NCBI RefSeq assembly: GCF_008329705.1
Contig: NZ_VTSX01000026.1
Span: forward strand, 1-64,000
Length of the DNA stretch: 64,000 bases
Reading direction: 5' to 3'
From: Chryseobacterium sp. SN22
GTDB taxonomy: Bacteria > Bacteroidota > Bacteroidia > Flavobacteriales > Weeksellaceae
Part shown: piece after piece, positions 15,902 through 25,291 of the stretch
Layout: every line of letters begins with the position of its first letter
Numbering within the stretch: position 1 is the first letter of the stretch
Position numbers and translations under genes: made by a program
The notes under the pieces: model-generated
Database searches by the model: none
The model's input: the letters and a program-made list of their open reading frames with translations, nothing else
Told to the model about the DNA's origin: nothing

Positions 15902-16539
15902 AAAAAACGATAGTGATCGTTGATGATCACGTACTCATCGCCAAAGCACTTGAAGGAATTATCGGAAATTTTAAAGAGTTTGAAGTTATTTACGTAGCTG
16001 AAAACGGCAAAGACCTTATTCAGAAATTTGAAAGCAACCGCCAGATCCCGGATATCATTCTTTTGGACATCAGTATGCCGATTATGGACGGTTTTGAAAC
16101 CGTACTCTGGCTGAAGGAAAACCATCCGGCGATCAAGGTGATGGCACTGAGCATGCAGGGCGATGACAAAAGCGTTATCAAAATGATCAAAAACGGCGCA
16201 AAAGGCTACCTGCTGAAAAATACGCATCCGAAAGAACTTGAAAATGCTCTGACAAAATTAAATGCAGACGGCTTCTTCTATCCCGAATGGGCCTCGAAAA
16301 TTATTTTTTCCAACATGAACAATGAAGATCCGGCAGGAAACATCCGGATTTCGGATCGTGAAAAAGAATTCCTGAAATATACCGTTACCGAGCTCAGCTA
16401 CAAGGAAATTGCCGACAGGATGTGCTGCAGCCCGAGGACGGTGGAAAGCTACCGCGATCAGCTCTGCGATAAGCTTGATCTGAAAACCCGTGTCGGCCTG
16501 GCGGTTTTTGCCATAAAAAACGGTTTCGCAGAATCTTAA
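15898..16539 (+). CDS. NarL/FixJ-family response regulator
   Basis: 213 residues. Receiver domain with acidic pair DDH near residue 9, phosphoacceptor Asp in ILLDISMPIMDG, and KGYLLKN; C-terminal LuxR-type helix-turn-helix (ISDREKEFLKYTVTELSYKEIADRMCCSPRTVESYR). Cognate regulator of the overlapping kinase. Target genes cannot be told from the sequence; the secreted M43 protease downstream is separated by a terminator. Confidence 0.93.
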   Translation: MKKTIVIVDDHVLIAKALEGIIGNFKEFEVIYVAENGKDLIQKFESNRQIPDIILLDISMPIMDGFETVLWLKENHPAIKVMALSMQGDDKSVIKMIKNGAKGYLLKNTHPKELENALTKLNADGFFYPEWASKIIFSNMNNEDPAGNIRISDREKEFLKYTVTELSYKEIADRMCCSPRTVESYRDQLCDKLDLKTRVGLAVFAIKNGFAES

Positions 16540-16579
16540 AATTTAAAACACATTCACTCATATCTAAACTATAATTCAG

Positions 16580-16611
16580 ATCCTTCCCTGCTTTCAGAGA
16601 AGGATTTTTTA
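16580..16611 (+). terminator. Terminator of the two-component operon
   Basis: Stem ATCCTTC (16580-16586) with GAAGGAT (16599-16605), extended inside by CTG/CAG around a CTTT loop and followed by six T. The remaining spacer to 16848 is very AT-rich and holds no gene. Confidence 0.8.
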
Positions 16612-16848
16612 TGATCAAATCTAAACATACGCACAACAACATTCATTTAAAGCCAAAACCTAGATATAACCAAACGAAAAATAAAACAAAACATTTACAA
16701 TAAAAACACATTTAAAATACATATTAAACAACATATTTAAAAAAGTGTTATTGATCGAATAATAAAATAATTCAACAATACCGTGAAATACTTGCACAGT
16801 AATTCCAAAAATTATAATTTCATCAAACGTAACAAAATATATATATCT

Positions 16849-17847
16849 ATGAAAAAATTATTATTCGGAGCACTTGTACTCGGCTTCATGTCTTCCTGCA
16901 ACAGCGACAATCTTTCCAACCAGAATGAGGAACCTAACCAGGACCTTACCGTTTCAAATCCGGGAACAGCATTAAGAAGAGGCTGCGCTTCTGAAGAAAT
17001 CAGAAAAAATGCCCTGCAGGGTAGTGCTGAGCTGAGACAGAAATATTCAGATCTCGAATCCAAAACCGAAAAATTTGAAAATGATCTTAAATTAGGAAAA
17101 GTATTATCCGACGGTTCGGTAGAAATTCCGGTGGTGGTGAACGTCCTGTACAGAACCTCTACAGAAAACCTTTCCGATTCTCGTATTGCCGAGCAGATCG
17201 CTGTTCTGAACGCAGATTATGCAGGAAGCAACAGCGATGCCTACAAAATCCCGAACGAATTCCAGGGTGTGAAATCGGGTGATGTAAAAGTAAGGTTCAG
17301 ACTGGCCAATACGGTAAGGAAATCCACTACAAAAACCAGCTGGGGCACTAATGATGCGATGAAAAAATCTTCCAGCGGCGGAATCGACGCCACCAGCCCG
17401 TCCAATTACCTGAACATCTGGGTAGTAGGAAATATGGGACAGATTTTAGGATATGCCACCTTCCCTGAATCTGCCGGATTATGGAATGACGGAGTGGTCA
17501 TTGCGGCGCCTTACTTCGGGAAAACCGGAGCGTCTTCACCATTTAATTTAGGGAGAACCGCTACGCACGAAGTCGGCCACTACCTGAACCTGAGACATAT
17601 CTGGGGGGATGCCAATTGCGGGAATGACCTGGTAGCCGATACCCCTACGCAAACCGGAGCCAACTCAGGAAAACCAAGCTATCCTCTTTATAATACCTGC
17701 AGCGGTACCCAAAGATCCGTAATGTTCATGAACTACATGGATTATGTAGATGATGCTGCAATGTTCATGTTCTCTGCCGGACAGAGATCAAGAATGCAGT
17801 CGGTGGTTGCTTCTTCAGGAGCAAGATCCGGACTGAGGCTTTACTAA
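16849..17847 (+). CDS. Secreted M43-family zinc metalloprotease lipoprotein
   Basis: 332 residues from the ATG at 16849 (the longer frame adds a polar tail before a clear signal sequence). MKKLLFGALVLGFMSSC is a lipoprotein signal with Cys17 as the lipid site. The zinc motif HEVGHYLNLRHIWG (HExxHxxxxxH, near residue 240) and the later Met-turn MNYMDY are those of pappalysin/cytophagalysin proteases. No T9SS sorting domain is present. It is expected to act outside the inner membrane on protein substrates. Confidence 0.9.
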   Translation: MKKLLFGALVLGFMSSCNSDNLSNQNEEPNQDLTVSNPGTALRRGCASEEIRKNALQGSAELRQKYSDLESKTEKFENDLKLGKVLSDGSVEIPVVVNVLYRTSTENLSDSRIAEQIAVLNADYAGSNSDAYKIPNEFQGVKSGDVKVRFRLANTVRKSTTKTSWGTNDAMKKSSSGGIDATSPSNYLNIWVVGNMGQILGYATFPESAGLWNDGVVIAAPYFGKTGASSPFNLGRTATHEVGHYLNLRHIWGDANCGNDLVADTPTQTGANSGKPSYPLYNTCSGTQRSVMFMNYMDYVDDAAMFMFSAGQRSRMQSVVASSGARSGLRLY

Positions 17848-17876
17848 GTTTTTTCAAGTTAATTTTTATAAAAAAT

Positions 17877-17908
17877 CCGGCTGTTCCAAAGAAGAACAGC
17901 CGGGTTTG
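17877..17908. terminator. Bidirectional terminator between M43 and M1 genes
   Basis: Perfect 10-bp stem CCGGCTGTTC (17877-17886) with GAACAGCCGG (17894-17903), with A-rich left and T-containing right flanks. It lies between convergent genes. Confidence 0.85.
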
Positions 17909-17917
17909 TATTGTTTG

Positions 17918-19780
17918 CTATAAAGCTTTCAGGTTGTCAGCCGGGGTATAATCCATAAAGATGCCACCATCCAGCTGTACCGTTTTAACTTTCTTTTTAA
18001 TCGGCACAGTGAGCATCATCTGTTTCTGGTCTTTCTCCCAGACCGCCGGAGAAAAATGCAGCTTCTCCACGGTTCCGTCCTCATAATTGATTTCCGCATC
18101 AAAAGGAATCGCAAAACCGCCTGCGTTTTCAACATTTACTGTCAGGAGATCGTTCATCTGTGCCGCATTGGTCACTTTCAGATCGATATAATTGTTGGTA
18201 TAAAACCAATTGTTGAAAAACCAGTCCAGGTTTTTTCCTGAGCCGGTGTTCATCGAATTGAAATAATCCCATGGGATCGGATGTTTTCCGCTCCAGTTGT
18301 TCATATAATGATGCAGTGCTTTTTTAAAAAGATCGTCGCCCAGGTAATCTTTCAGGGCAAGATAAGACAGGGAAGCCTTTACATATGAATTGTTGCCGTA
18401 GCCTGCGCCGCTTACCTGCGTGCTCATCGTAATGATCGGCTGGTCCTGCTCGGCAGAAGGATCGCTGATCCATCTTTTCACCCTGAAATTTTTATAAAAT
18501 TCTTTGGCTTTCGCTTCGCCGTTCTCGTCAATTCCAATCAGGTATTCCAGGGTTGTTGCCCATCCTTCATCCATAAAAGCATAACGTGTTTCGTTGATGC
18601 CCATATAGAACGGGAAATAAGTATGCGCAATTTCGTGATCTGCAGTAAGCCTTGCATCCTGGAAATCATCCGGAATACTGGTATCGTTGATCATCATCGG
18701 ATACTCCATATCGGCGTAGCCCTGGATCGCCGTCATTACATTGTACGGATATTCCACGCCCGGCCAGTTTTTCGAAAACCAGTCGAGGTTATAGCGCATC
18801 CACTCTACATAGTGCTCAAAATCTTTAGCGCCGTTTTTATAGCCTGCCTGTACACTTGCCCTTTTGGTTTTCAGCTGTACGCTCGCCCCATCCCAGACAT
18901 AATGGTTGCTTAAGGCAAAACAGAAATCGGTGATGTGGCTGGCTTTGAATTTCCAGGTATTCCATTTATTCGGTTTGGTGACTTTTCCGGACTTCATCTC
19001 ATGTTCATTCGCGATCCGGATGACTTTGTCGCTTTTCAGGGAAGACTTATACCGCTTCAGATATTCCGGCTGAAGAACAGCCTCGGGATTCAGGAAATCG
19101 CCAGTTGCCCAGACCACATAATTTTTCGGAGCTGCAATCGCAAAGCTGTAATCATTGAAATCATTGTAAAACTCCTGCCGGTCGGAGTGCGGAAGCATAT
19201 CCCAGCCATTGTAGTCATCATACACTGAAATTCTCGGGAACGAATAAGCAACATAAAACGTTTCAGGATCAATCTGCCCTTCTCTTCCACTCTGTACAGA
19301 CAGAGGATATTCCCATTCTATTTTAACCTCTGCTTTCGCTTTGGATTTTAAAGCCGTATTCAGCTTTACTTTTTCTACCGTTCCCCAATCGTCGCTGTTT
19401 ACCGTATATTTTTCACCATTCACAACAAAGGATTTAATATGTAACCCCGACGAAAGAAAGTCTTTGGAAACCACTCCTGATCTTGGAGCCTGTGGTTTGT
19501 GGAGATTATTGACGAACCGTATCGCCAGGTCATTGAGCGTGTTGGGACTGTTGTTGGTATAAATGATCGTCTCTTTTCCTGAAACAGTTTTTGAATTGGC
19601 ATCCACCTTCACCTCAACATTATACACGCCTTTATTCTGCCAATAATTCTTTCCCGGCGCACCTGACCGGTCGCGGGTCCCGTTTTCGTATGCTTTTTTA
19701 ATATTTCTCGGCATGTAAAGTTCCTGCGCGGAAAGCTGCCATGAAGCCAAAAGCACAACGCCCAAAATAATTCTCTTCAT
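17918..19780 (-). CDS. Secreted M1-family metallopeptidase
   Basis: 620 residues from the ATG at 19780, which gives a clean signal peptide (MKRIILGVVLLASWQLSAQ). HEIAHTYFPFYMG followed 18 residues later by the Glu of AFMDEG forms the HExxH-18-E zinc site near residue 383; YADMEYP stands in the place of the GxMEN exopeptidase motif. M1 enzymes remove N-terminal residues from peptides. A second, 733-residue M1 protein lies nearby at 21554. Confidence 0.9.
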   Translation of the reverse strand: MKRIILGVVLLASWQLSAQELYMPRNIKKAYENGTRDRSGAPGKNYWQNKGVYNVEVKVDANSKTVSGKETIIYTNNSPNTLNDLAIRFVNNLHKPQAPRSGVVSKDFLSSGLHIKSFVVNGEKYTVNSDDWGTVEKVKLNTALKSKAKAEVKIEWEYPLSVQSGREGQIDPETFYVAYSFPRISVYDDYNGWDMLPHSDRQEFYNDFNDYSFAIAAPKNYVVWATGDFLNPEAVLQPEYLKRYKSSLKSDKVIRIANEHEMKSGKVTKPNKWNTWKFKASHITDFCFALSNHYVWDGASVQLKTKRASVQAGYKNGAKDFEHYVEWMRYNLDWFSKNWPGVEYPYNVMTAIQGYADMEYPMMINDTSIPDDFQDARLTADHEIAHTYFPFYMGINETRYAFMDEGWATTLEYLIGIDENGEAKAKEFYKNFRVKRWISDPSAEQDQPIITMSTQVSGAGYGNNSYVKASLSYLALKDYLGDDLFKKALHHYMNNWSGKHPIPWDYFNSMNTGSGKNLDWFFNNWFYTNNYIDLKVTNAAQMNDLLTVNVENAGGFAIPFDAEINYEDGTVEKLHFSPAVWEKDQKQMMLTVPIKKKVKTVQLDGGIFMDYTPADNLKAL

Positions 19781-19914
19781 TAAAATTCTGTAGTATTTAA
19801 TTCTACATAAAAGTACAAAAAACAGCAATACCGGCCTTATTGCTCGCGTAAATTTTTATACCATCTAAATAAACGGTTTTATTGATCCAATCGTGAATTT
19901 TCACACCGGTAAAT

Positions 19915-20065
19915 TGTGGATAACTTTGTGGATAACCTGGGGAATAGGTTTGTTGATAACTTTTAAACTATTTATTTCGGTGAAAATATAAATCTATAAA
20001 TAGATATAAATCAATATATTATCAATATTTAAATTAAAAATAAGTTTTCCACAAAAATATCCACA
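19915..20065. other. Candidate chromosomal origin: DnaA boxes around an AT-rich unwinding region
   Basis: Two perfect DnaA boxes (TGTGGATAA at 19915 and 19927, 3 bases apart), a one-mismatch box TGTTGATAA at 19951, then 85 bases with only 11 G/C (19960-20044), then two boxes in the opposite orientation with one mismatch each, TTTTCCACA at 20045 and ATATCCACA at 20057. This layout is that of a bacterial oriC core. No dnaA gene is in the window, but in Bacteroidota the origin is often away from dnaA. Confidence 0.6.
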
Positions 20066-20430
20066 ACATTCGTCTATTATGGATACTTACATTCTGTTCA
20101 TCTTCATAAATAAGTTTTGCCCCTTCAGAGCTTTTTACCGTCGTCTGCTTTCATTAAACCCCAGGCTTCGCCAGGGGCTATGATTATAAAGCCCGTCCGG
20201 GGCAGATTCACTTGCTGTTCTTTTTACTATATTTCATGTGAAGCCTTCTCCAAACATATATTAATATGATCTTCTTTGAACTTAAGCTAATTTACTGTAT
20301 AAGTTTCCATGCGAGTCTCTAATACTATGTCTGGATTCCTGCAGAATGACAAACGATAGGTTTAATTACCGTATAACTTTCATTTCCTTTTTGTCATTCA
20401 TAAATCAACACCCTCCTGATTTCCGGGAAA

Positions 20431-20459
20431 TAAAAAAGCGCATTCTGACATGCGCTTTT
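20431..20459 (-). terminator. Terminator of the EEP phosphoesterase gene
   Basis: Perfect stem AAAGCGCAT (20435-20443) with ATGCGCTTT (20450-20458); read on the minus strand it ends in a run of six T. Confidence 0.87.
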
Positions 20460-20496
20460 ACTGATATTGAAATATTTACTTTTATTTAAAACCTTA

Positions 20497-21330
20497 TTAT
20501 TTCACAAACTGCAGTTCCGTTAATACCGGAAAATGGTCCGAAGGATACAGCAGATTCTCTGTCCGGTCGTTGATATGACGGTGGGATTTGATGTTAAACC
20601 CTTTTATGAAAATATAGTCGATTCTTTCTTTCGAAACTTCATTCACATTGAATCCGGTAAAGGTTCCTTTCGGCCCGTAATGTTTCGTTTCCGAATGATA
20701 AAAAGAGTCCTTCAAATTTTTCGACATGATTTTAATCGGCTCCGAATCTTCGGTGAGGTTGAAATCCCCACTTACGGTTACCGGTAAATTTTTAGGATTT
20801 ATTTCCTTGATTTTTTTTAAAATAAGTTCCGAAGATTTTACCCTTGCCACATTTCCGACATGATCGAAGTGAAGATTCAGGGCCATAAATTCCTTTTTTG
20901 ATTTTTTATCTTTAAAAACCGCGTAGGTACAGATTCTGTTTAAAGCCGCATCCCACCCTTTTGACGGTTTCTCCGGTGTTTCGGAAAGCCAGAATGTCCC
21001 GGAATTTATGATCCGAAGCCTATTGGTATCGTAAAAAATAGCCGAGAATTCACCCTTCTCTCTTCCGTCATCCCTGCCCACGCCTACATAATCGTAATTC
21101 TTCAGTCCGTTTTTGATATCCTTCATTTGGTCCGGCAGCGCTTCCTGAACCCCGAAATAATCCGGATGGTAATAGGTCAGCAGATCCGTTACATCTTCTT
21201 TACGGTTGGTCCATGAATTTTCTTTGTCCGAATCTACATTCAGCCTGATGTTGAAGCTCATTACTTTAAGATCCTGTGAAAACCCGAATGCGAAAGCCAA
21301 TAGAAATACAATTGAAAATTTTAAATTCAT
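20497..21330 (-). CDS. Secreted endonuclease/exonuclease/phosphatase family protein
   Basis: 277 residues from the ATG at 21330, which gives a signal peptide (MNLKFSIVFLLAFAFGFSQ). EEP-fold motifs are LKVMSFNIRLN, the GVQEAL Glu, LNLHFDHVG, VSGDFNLT and the final SDHFPV Asp-His. These bind divalent metal and hydrolyse phosphodiester or phosphate ester bonds. The substrate (nucleic acid, lipid or inositol phosphate) cannot be told. Single gene with its own terminator. Confidence 0.88.
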   Translation of the reverse strand: MNLKFSIVFLLAFAFGFSQDLKVMSFNIRLNVDSDKENSWTNRKEDVTDLLTYYHPDYFGVQEALPDQMKDIKNGLKNYDYVGVGRDDGREKGEFSAIFYDTNRLRIINSGTFWLSETPEKPSKGWDAALNRICTYAVFKDKKSKKEFMALNLHFDHVGNVARVKSSELILKKIKEINPKNLPVTVSGDFNLTEDSEPIKIMSKNLKDSFYHSETKHYGPKGTFTGFNVNEVSKERIDYIFIKGFNIKSHRHINDRTENLLYPSDHFPVLTELQFVK

Positions 21331-21553
21331 TATTTTTTTACTTTGAATCACACAAAAATAAAAATTATGTCTCAGAGCGGGGCTATAAACCATGAACTTT
21401 CCTGTTATATTTTCGTTCATGGAAAAGAAAGGCTGTTCCAGCTTCATAGTTTTTGAAAAACTGCCGGGAATGTATGCTAAAAAGCTGACTTTTCAGACAG
21501 CCTTATCATTTATATCATGCCAACCATGAGCACAATATTATTTGTAATTAAAC

Positions 21554-23755
21554 TTACTCTTTCGTAAACTTGAATTCTTTTCCCCCCTGATTGAAAGTAA
21601 TGATTTTTTTGTCCTGGCTGAAAGTCATGGAAATCTGAGCCATTTCAAAAGTAAAGGTATTGCTGCCGGTATATTCCAGCGGGAATGCCTGCTGGCCCGT
21701 AGCCTGGGCATACAATTTACTGTCTTTCTCCGTAAATGTAATCTTCAGCGGAAGCTCCTTGCTGCCATATACTCCGGTGAAATCTTTAATATTGATCTTT
21801 TCCATCGGTTTTGCCTGAGCGGAAGTCCATAAATTATTCTGACTGTTCACATCAGGAACCTGGGAATTCGGATCCAATTTTACCTGTTCGATTTCCTTAC
21901 TGGAATCCAGCTTAAAGGTCCATTCCTTATTTCTTTTCCAGACTTCGATCGGCAGTTCCACTATTTTTTCAGTTCCATCTCTGAATTTCACCTGTAAAGT
22001 GGTCGGCATCGGCAATTGCCCGATATTTTCAACAGTAATCTGTGCTCCGTTTTTGAAGTCGCCGTTTATATATTTCACATCTTTCACGCCCTGATCGATC
22101 TTCCATTTGTTGATAAACCAGCCTCTCCAGAACCAGTTCAGCTCCTCACCGGAAACATTTTCCATGGTGTGGAAGAAATCCCATGGCGTCGGATGCTTGA
22201 AAGCCCACCGATCGATATAGGTTCTGAATGCCTTATCGAATTTTTCAGGTCCTAAAATGGATTCCCGGAGAATTTCCAGACCAAGTCCCGGTTTGTAATA
22301 AGCAAGGATCCCGATGCTGTTTTCCTTCATGTTATCCGGCCCTACCATAATCGGTTCGAAATTATCGTTCATCAGGAAAGCACCCGTCTGCGCTATATTT
22401 TTCTTTTCGTAATATTCCCCTTTATTGAAAGCTTGTGTTGAAAGCTCGTTGATGAACGTATTGAACCCTTCATCCATCCACGCGAAAAGCCTTTCGTTGG
22501 AACCTACGATCATCGGGAACCAGTTGTGCCCGAATTCATGATCGGTAACACCCCAGAGTTCGCTGCCCTTGGAATTCATGTGGCAGAATACAATGCCCGG
22601 ATATTCCATTCCGCCTTCGTTTCCGGCCACGTTGGTGGCGGCAGGATAGGTATATGGATACCATTTGGCAGAGTAATGTTCGATGGCTGCTTTTGTATAT
22701 TCGGTAGATCTTCCCCAGGCCTCCTGTCCGGCACTTTCTGCGGGGTAGGCCGAAATAGCCATGGATTTCCTGCCTTCCGGAAGATTGATTTTTGCGGCAT
22801 CAAGGATAAACGCAGGCGAAGAAGCCCATGCAAAATCCCTGGCCTGGGTAATTTTAAATTTCCAGGTTTTCGTACTGCCAGTCGGTTGATTTTTCCCGAT
22901 CTCGGATTCCGGACGGATCATTACGGTTCTATCGCTGTTTTTAGCCTGTTCCCAACGGCTGTTCTCTTCTTTGGAGTAGACTTCTTTTGGGTTAAGCAAT
23001 TCTCCGGAGGCCACCACATAATGGTTGGCAGGAACGGTAATATTTGCCGTAATGTCGCCATATTCCAGATAAAATTCGGAAGCGCCCAGATAAGGCATGG
23101 TGTTCCAGCCCAGCACATCATCATAGACGCACATTCTCGGATACCACTGCGCCATGGTATAAATTTTCCCGTTTTTGGTACCTTCTATCCCCATCCGGTC
23201 AGAACCGTATTTCGGCGAAAGGAAAGAATATTCTATTTTAATTTTGGCTACTCCTCCCTGGGCTTTCAGTCCGGCAGGGAGGTCGATCTGCATCCTGGTA
23301 TCGGTGACGGTATATTTTACCTCTTTACCGTCCAGCTTTACGGATTTTATTTTGTACCCGCCGTCAAATTCCTCACCATGCGGACCATTGCGGCTTCCCG
23401 ACATCGGTACGACTGCATTTCCTCTCGAATCTTTTGCAAATAAATTCTGGTCCAGCTGCAGCCAAAGAAAGCCTAATTTATCCGTACTGTTATTTGTATA
23501 GGTAATTTCAGCTGTCCCTGTAATTTCATCTTTGGCTTCGTTAAGGCTTACATTTAAATTGTAGCTTGCCGAATTCTGCCAGTAAGCATATCCCGGCTGG
23601 CCGCTTGCCGATCTTGTCGGAGTACCGGCCTGGGTATAGAAAAAAGGTTTGAATGCCTCTACATAGTCGTATTTCGGGGCTTCCTGAGCCGATACCGGCT
23701 GTGAAAAACACAGAACGGCAAACGCGGAACCAAGGATTGGAATTTTTAAGTTCAT
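21554..23755 (-). CDS. Large secreted M1-family metallopeptidase
   Basis: 733 residues with signal peptide [37 protein letters not shown] with the downstream Glu of AWMDEG (HExxH-18-E, near residue 405) is the zinc site; [13 protein letters not shown] is the GxMEN-like motif. C-terminal to the peptidase domain is about 150 residues of beta-rich extension. A minus-strand -7 box TATTTTTG lies at 23789-23782. Distant paralogue of the 620-residue M1 protein at 17918. Confidence 0.9.
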   Translation of the reverse strand: MNLKIPILGSAFAVLCFSQPVSAQEAPKYDYVEAFKPFFYTQAGTPTRSASGQPGYAYWQNSASYNLNVSLNEAKDEITGTAEITYTNNSTDKLGFLWLQLDQNLFAKDSRGNAVVPMSGSRNGPHGEEFDGGYKIKSVKLDGKEVKYTVTDTRMQIDLPAGLKAQGGVAKIKIEYSFLSPKYGSDRMGIEGTKNGKIYTMAQWYPRMCVYDDVLGWNTMPYLGASEFYLEYGDITANITVPANHYVVASGELLNPKEVYSKEENSRWEQAKNSDRTVMIRPESEIGKNQPTGSTKTWKFKITQARDFAWASSPAFILDAAKINLPEGRKSMAISAYPAESAGQEAWGRSTEYTKAAIEHYSAKWYPYTYPAATNVAGNEGGMEYPGIVFCHMNSKGSELWGVTDHEFGHNWFPMIVGSNERLFAWMDEGFNTFINELSTQAFNKGEYYEKKNIAQTGAFLMNDNFEPIMVGPDNMKENSIGILAYYKPGLGLEILRESILGPEKFDKAFRTYIDRWAFKHPTPWDFFHTMENVSGEELNWFWRGWFINKWKIDQGVKDVKYINGDFKNGAQITVENIGQLPMPTTLQVKFRDGTEKIVELPIEVWKRNKEWTFKLDSSKEIEQVKLDPNSQVPDVNSQNNLWTSAQAKPMEKINIKDFTGVYGSKELPLKITFTEKDSKLYAQATGQQAFPLEYTGSNTFTFEMAQISMTFSQDKKIITFNQGGKEFKFTKE

Positions 23756-23781
23756 AATTTATTTTTATTTAGCAAAGTAAA

Positions 23782-23789
23782 CAAAAATA
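23782..23789 (-). promoter_or_regulatory. -7 box of the large M1 peptidase gene
   Basis: TATTTTTG on the minus strand, 26 bases before the ATG. It overlaps the hairpin AAGACTT/AAGTCTT (about 23787-23812) that could end transcription of the DUF2589 cassette. Confidence 0.55.
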
Positions 23790-23823
23790 AGACTTCCGCG
23801 TACAGAAAAGTCTTTCGCAGCCT

Positions 23824-24027
23824 TCAAATTGTAAAATTATTCCGGTCTTCCTCCACCGAAAGGAAATATTCCGTAAAATCTTCTGCTGAAACAGCCTTTC
23901 TGCTTTGCAGTTTTATAACGCTGACCGCTTTATAATGTGCGGTCAGCCTGATCTTTTTCCTTTTGAGTTCCTGTCCCAGTTTGATGAGGTCAGCATCTGT
24001 TCTGAGAACAGCCAGATAGGTTTTCAT
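23824..24027 (-). CDS. Small I9-like protein (possible subtilisin inhibitor)
   Basis: 67 residues. The pattern KTYLAVLRTDADLIKLGQELKRKKIRLTAHYKAV, then SVIKLQSR, then FLSVEEDRN looks like the beta-alpha-beta-beta-alpha-beta fold of the I9 inhibitor/propeptide domain of subtilisins. It begins one base after the stop of the subtilisin gene. A free-standing I9 domain next to a cytoplasmic S8 protease would act as a folding helper or inhibitor. The fold assignment is my inference from pattern, not from a search. Confidence 0.55.
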   Translation of the reverse strand: MKTYLAVLRTDADLIKLGQELKRKKIRLTAHYKAVSVIKLQSRKAVSAEDFTEYFLSVEEDRNNFTI

Positions 24028-24028
24028 A

Positions 24029-25285
24029 TTACGCCTGTATCAATCCGTTTCCGATGTCCCTGTATTTCAAACCTTCGATCGGCTTTGCCCTGGATTCCGC
24101 CAACTCCCAGATTTCCCTGGCGGACTTTTCGGGAAACTGTTCCATATACAAGGCCAGCAGCCCCGAAACGTGTGGTGTTGCCATACTGGTTCCGCTCATG
24201 GCGTAATAATTACCGTTTTTGTTTTTGGAATTTTCAGGATACGAACTGATGATATCCACCCCCGGTGCACAGATATTCACATTGCCGCCGGTAGCAGGAT
24301 TCAGTCCTGCATTGGAAAACCGGGCGACCTTCATCTGGCCGTCGATGGCACCTACTGACATTACCGACATGGAATTAGCAGGCATGGAAACAGGTTTCGG
24401 AAGCGAAGGCCTGTGGCTGTCATTTCCTGCGGCTGCCACAATGATGCAGTTGTTTTCCAGCGCTCTGGCTCCCACGGTTTCAAAAAGCGGCGAAGGCACT
24501 TCATTCAGTTTTACGGCAGAGGCGAGCGAAAGGGAAAGGATTCGGAATTTCTTGGTAATGGCCCAGTCAATCGCATCAATAACACTGCCCGTTGTTCCTT
24601 TTCCCGAATCGGAAAGCACTTTGGCGATTTTCAGGTTGGCTTCTTTGGCTATACCGTAACGTTTCCCATTATCCAGACGGATATTTCCGGCTGTAATTCC
24701 TGCACAATGCGTTCCGTGGCCGTTGGGATCACGGTTCCAGTCTTCACCGGCAATAAAGGATTTTCCTTCAATTTCCCTACCTGAAAAATCAGGATGCAGC
24801 ATCTCAAGACCGGTATCGAGAATGCAGATATCGACTCCCCTTCCTGTGTAAATAGAATTCCCAAGGCCGAGTGCTTTTAGTCCCCATTCCATTTCTACAA
24901 GCGGCTTTTGCGGCAATGGTTTGCTGATTACATATCTTTCCAGCTCGTTGATTTTATCGGCTATTTCCGCCGACTGTTTCTTAAGCTCACTGATGATCGA
25001 CAGTTCATCCGCCGCAAGAAATTCTCGTTCCTTTTCAAAATAAACGATCGGATTCGAATCGTCTTTTACAGCACTCCGCAACTGTTCCTCATTGCCGTTT
25101 TCGATGACCAGCACGCCGAGATTTTTGTACAGCACACCGTTCTCCTTATCAATCACCTGGTAAGAACGGTTTTCCGCAGAAAGAAATTCCGATGGGGTAA
25201 TGGAAACTTCAAGCTCGTTTTCGACTTTCCGGAGGGAGCTTTTCTGCTGATCTTCCAGTACAACAATATATCTTTGCTTTTCCAT
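24029..25285 (-). CDS. S8 subtilisin-like serine peptidase without signal peptide
   Basis: 418 residues. Catalytic triad Asp157 (ILDTG), His190 (GHGTHCAG) and Ser367 (GTSMATPHVSG), with oxyanion Asn288 (AAAGND). Residues 1-90 (RYIVVLEDQQ to VYFEKEREF) look like a built-in I9 propeptide. There is no signal peptide, so the protease probably stays in the cytoplasm unless exported by another route. Third part of a tight cassette: 6 bases after the 192-residue gene, 1 base before the I9-like gene. Family certain, role unknown. Confidence 0.92.
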   Translation of the reverse strand: MEKQRYIVVLEDQQKSSLRKVENELEVSITPSEFLSAENRSYQVIDKENGVLYKNLGVLVIENGNEEQLRSAVKDDSNPIVYFEKEREFLAADELSIISELKKQSAEIADKINELERYVISKPLPQKPLVEMEWGLKALGLGNSIYTGRGVDICILDTGLEMLHPDFSGREIEGKSFIAGEDWNRDPNGHGTHCAGITAGNIRLDNGKRYGIAKEANLKIAKVLSDSGKGTTGSVIDAIDWAITKKFRILSLSLASAVKLNEVPSPLFETVGARALENNCIIVAAAGNDSHRPSLPKPVSMPANSMSVMSVGAIDGQMKVARFSNAGLNPATGGNVNICAPGVDIISSYPENSKNKNGNYYAMSGTSMATPHVSGLLALYMEQFPEKSAREIWELAESRAKPIEGLKYRDIGNGLIQA

Positions 25286-25291
25286 GATTTT

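Larger units (their letters stand above)
19781..20496. other. 716-base gene-free spacer
   Basis: No coding potential seen. It contains the DnaA-box cluster at 19915-20065, a block of GC-rich imperfect hairpins at 20119-20203 (GCCCCTTCAGAGC, CCCCAGGCTTCGCCAGGGGC, GCCCGTCCGGGGC) and a terminator at 20431-20459 belonging to the gene on the right. Confidence 0.6.

Noticed and set aside
22526..23443. 305-residue plus-strand open frame inside the large M1 peptidase gene
   Set aside because: Antisense shadow; the M1 gene has an intact zinc motif, signal peptide and promoter.
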